Of a stretch of 33,240 nt of DNA, positions 32,980-33,240 are shown in pieces (within the stretch, counting starts at the first letter, position 1; each line of letters begins with the position of its first letter). This stretch comes from an uncultured Bacteroides sp. Lineage in GTDB: Bacteria > Bacteroidota > Bacteroidia > Bacteroidales > Bacteroidaceae. Under the pieces are notes generated by a model that made no database searches, had not been told where the DNA came from, and saw only the letters and a list, made by a program, of their open reading frames with translations. The translations under genes were made by a program, and so were the position numbers. The DNA is taken from assembly GCA_949300425.1 (NCBI GenBank), contig CASGED010000082.1:1-33240 (forward strand). Reading direction: 5' to 3'.

Positions 32980-33045
32980 AGTCCACCTTAGACTAACGTT
33001 TAGTCCAGAGTTAGACTAACATTTAGTCTGGGGTGGACTAACTCC
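32980..33045. repeat. 23-bp array forming one long hairpin after the 830-residue lipoprotein gene
   Basis: Two full 23-bp units (32988-33010 and 33011-33033) each hold the dyad GACTAA-(CGT or CAT)-TTAGTC. Half units stand on both sides. The whole array is also an inverted repeat: AGTCCACC (32980-32987) pairs with GGTGGACT (33032-33039), two T-G pairs follow, then AGACTAA with TTAGTCT. It starts 6 bases after the stop codon, so the transcript could fold here, but there is no T tail. Confidence 0.8.
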
Positions 33046-33099
33046 TCAGCTAAAGCAGGTCGGGATACTCGACTGATACCGAAAAAATACAGAAACTAC

Positions 33100-33240
33100 T
33101 TAAGTACATGACAAAAATTTGAATACATTGAATTTTGGGACATAAGCCGTTCGAAAAAGCACGTTAGAGATTTCCTCCAGCCCATACTTTACCAACGACT
33201 TAGCCTTACGCCCGTGTTTCAATATCCTTATAGGTTTTAC
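33100..33240 (-). CDS. C-terminal end of a transposase (IS4-like), cut by the window edge
   Basis: The minus strand from 33240 to the stop at 33100 reads 46 residues: PIRILKHGRKAKSLVKYGLEE, then ISNVLFRTA, ending FNVFKFLSCT. The RKxKSxxKYGLE-type helix and the FLSCT ending match what I remember of Bacteroides IS4-family (DDE) transposases. The rest lies beyond the window. The insertion end should lie between the 23-bp array and 33100; I could not fix a terminal repeat from one side only. Confidence 0.6.
   Translation of the reverse strand, partial: VKPIRILKHGRKAKSLVKYGLEEISNVLFRTAYVPKFNVFKFLSCT

Noticed and set aside
33184-33212. Fourth copy of the bipartite element (CCCATACTTTACC...)
   Set aside because: Only CATACTTT is kept. 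The second block at the right spacing reads GCCTT instead of GTGTT, and the site lies inside the transposase frame.

Overview
The window looks like a chromosomal segment of a Bacteroidales bacterium, most likely a Bacteroides. The reasons are a SusC/SusD pair with an ECF sigma factor and FecR-type anti-sigma, many -7 boxes of the form TAnnTTTG, split MacB-type exporters, LytS/LytTR regulation, and DUF4836 and DUF5063 family proteins. Everything here is read from the sequence and from memory of protein families; no database search was possible.

Layout. (1) 1-3250: a possible divergent start at the left edge, a PL1-type pectate lyase lipoprotein, then a two-gene unit of a NifU/IscU-like Fe-S scaffold protein and a GGGtGRT family protein, closed by a terminator. 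(2) 3248-5057: an AraC-type regulator divergent from an OmpA-like lipoprotein. (3) 5167-11995: a tripartite exporter (TolC-like, MacA-like, ABC ATPase, MacB-like permease) followed by a LytS-type kinase and a LytTR response regulator. Its two longest internal gaps hold repeat arrays. (4) 12066-14633: DUF5063 protein, RNase D-like exonuclease, and RlmI-like rRNA methyltransferase. (5) 14718-16169: a candidate small RNA with its own promoter and terminator, then a nucleoside permease. (6) 16254-20978: bifunctional-nuclease family protein, RsmE, a DUF4836 lipoprotein and a small ABC exporter. (7) 21014-32973: a polysaccharide/glycan-type locus with a rhamnose-mutarotase-like protein, ECF sigma, FecR, SusC (with STN domain), SusD, two decayed PD-(D/E)XK genes, and an unrecognised 830-residue lipoprotein. 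(8) 33100-33240: the C-terminal end of a transposase on the minus strand.

The glycan locus is the most interesting part. The mutarotase gene, susC and the 830-residue lipoprotein gene each have the same bipartite element (ACTCATAC, exactly 15 bp, GTGTT) 39-57 bp before the start codon. This makes a coherent candidate regulon for the adjacent ECF sigma factor, with SusC/FecR as the sensing chain.

A second theme is non-coding. Five intergenic arrays of unrelated sequence share a 22-23 bp period and a short dyad in each unit (7835-7964, 23343-23386, 23597-23735, 29136-29227, 32980-33045). A different 9-10 bp periodic TCTGYGT array occurs twice with identical 10-9-9 spacing and a shared AT-rich box before a start codon (71-150 and 8864-8935).
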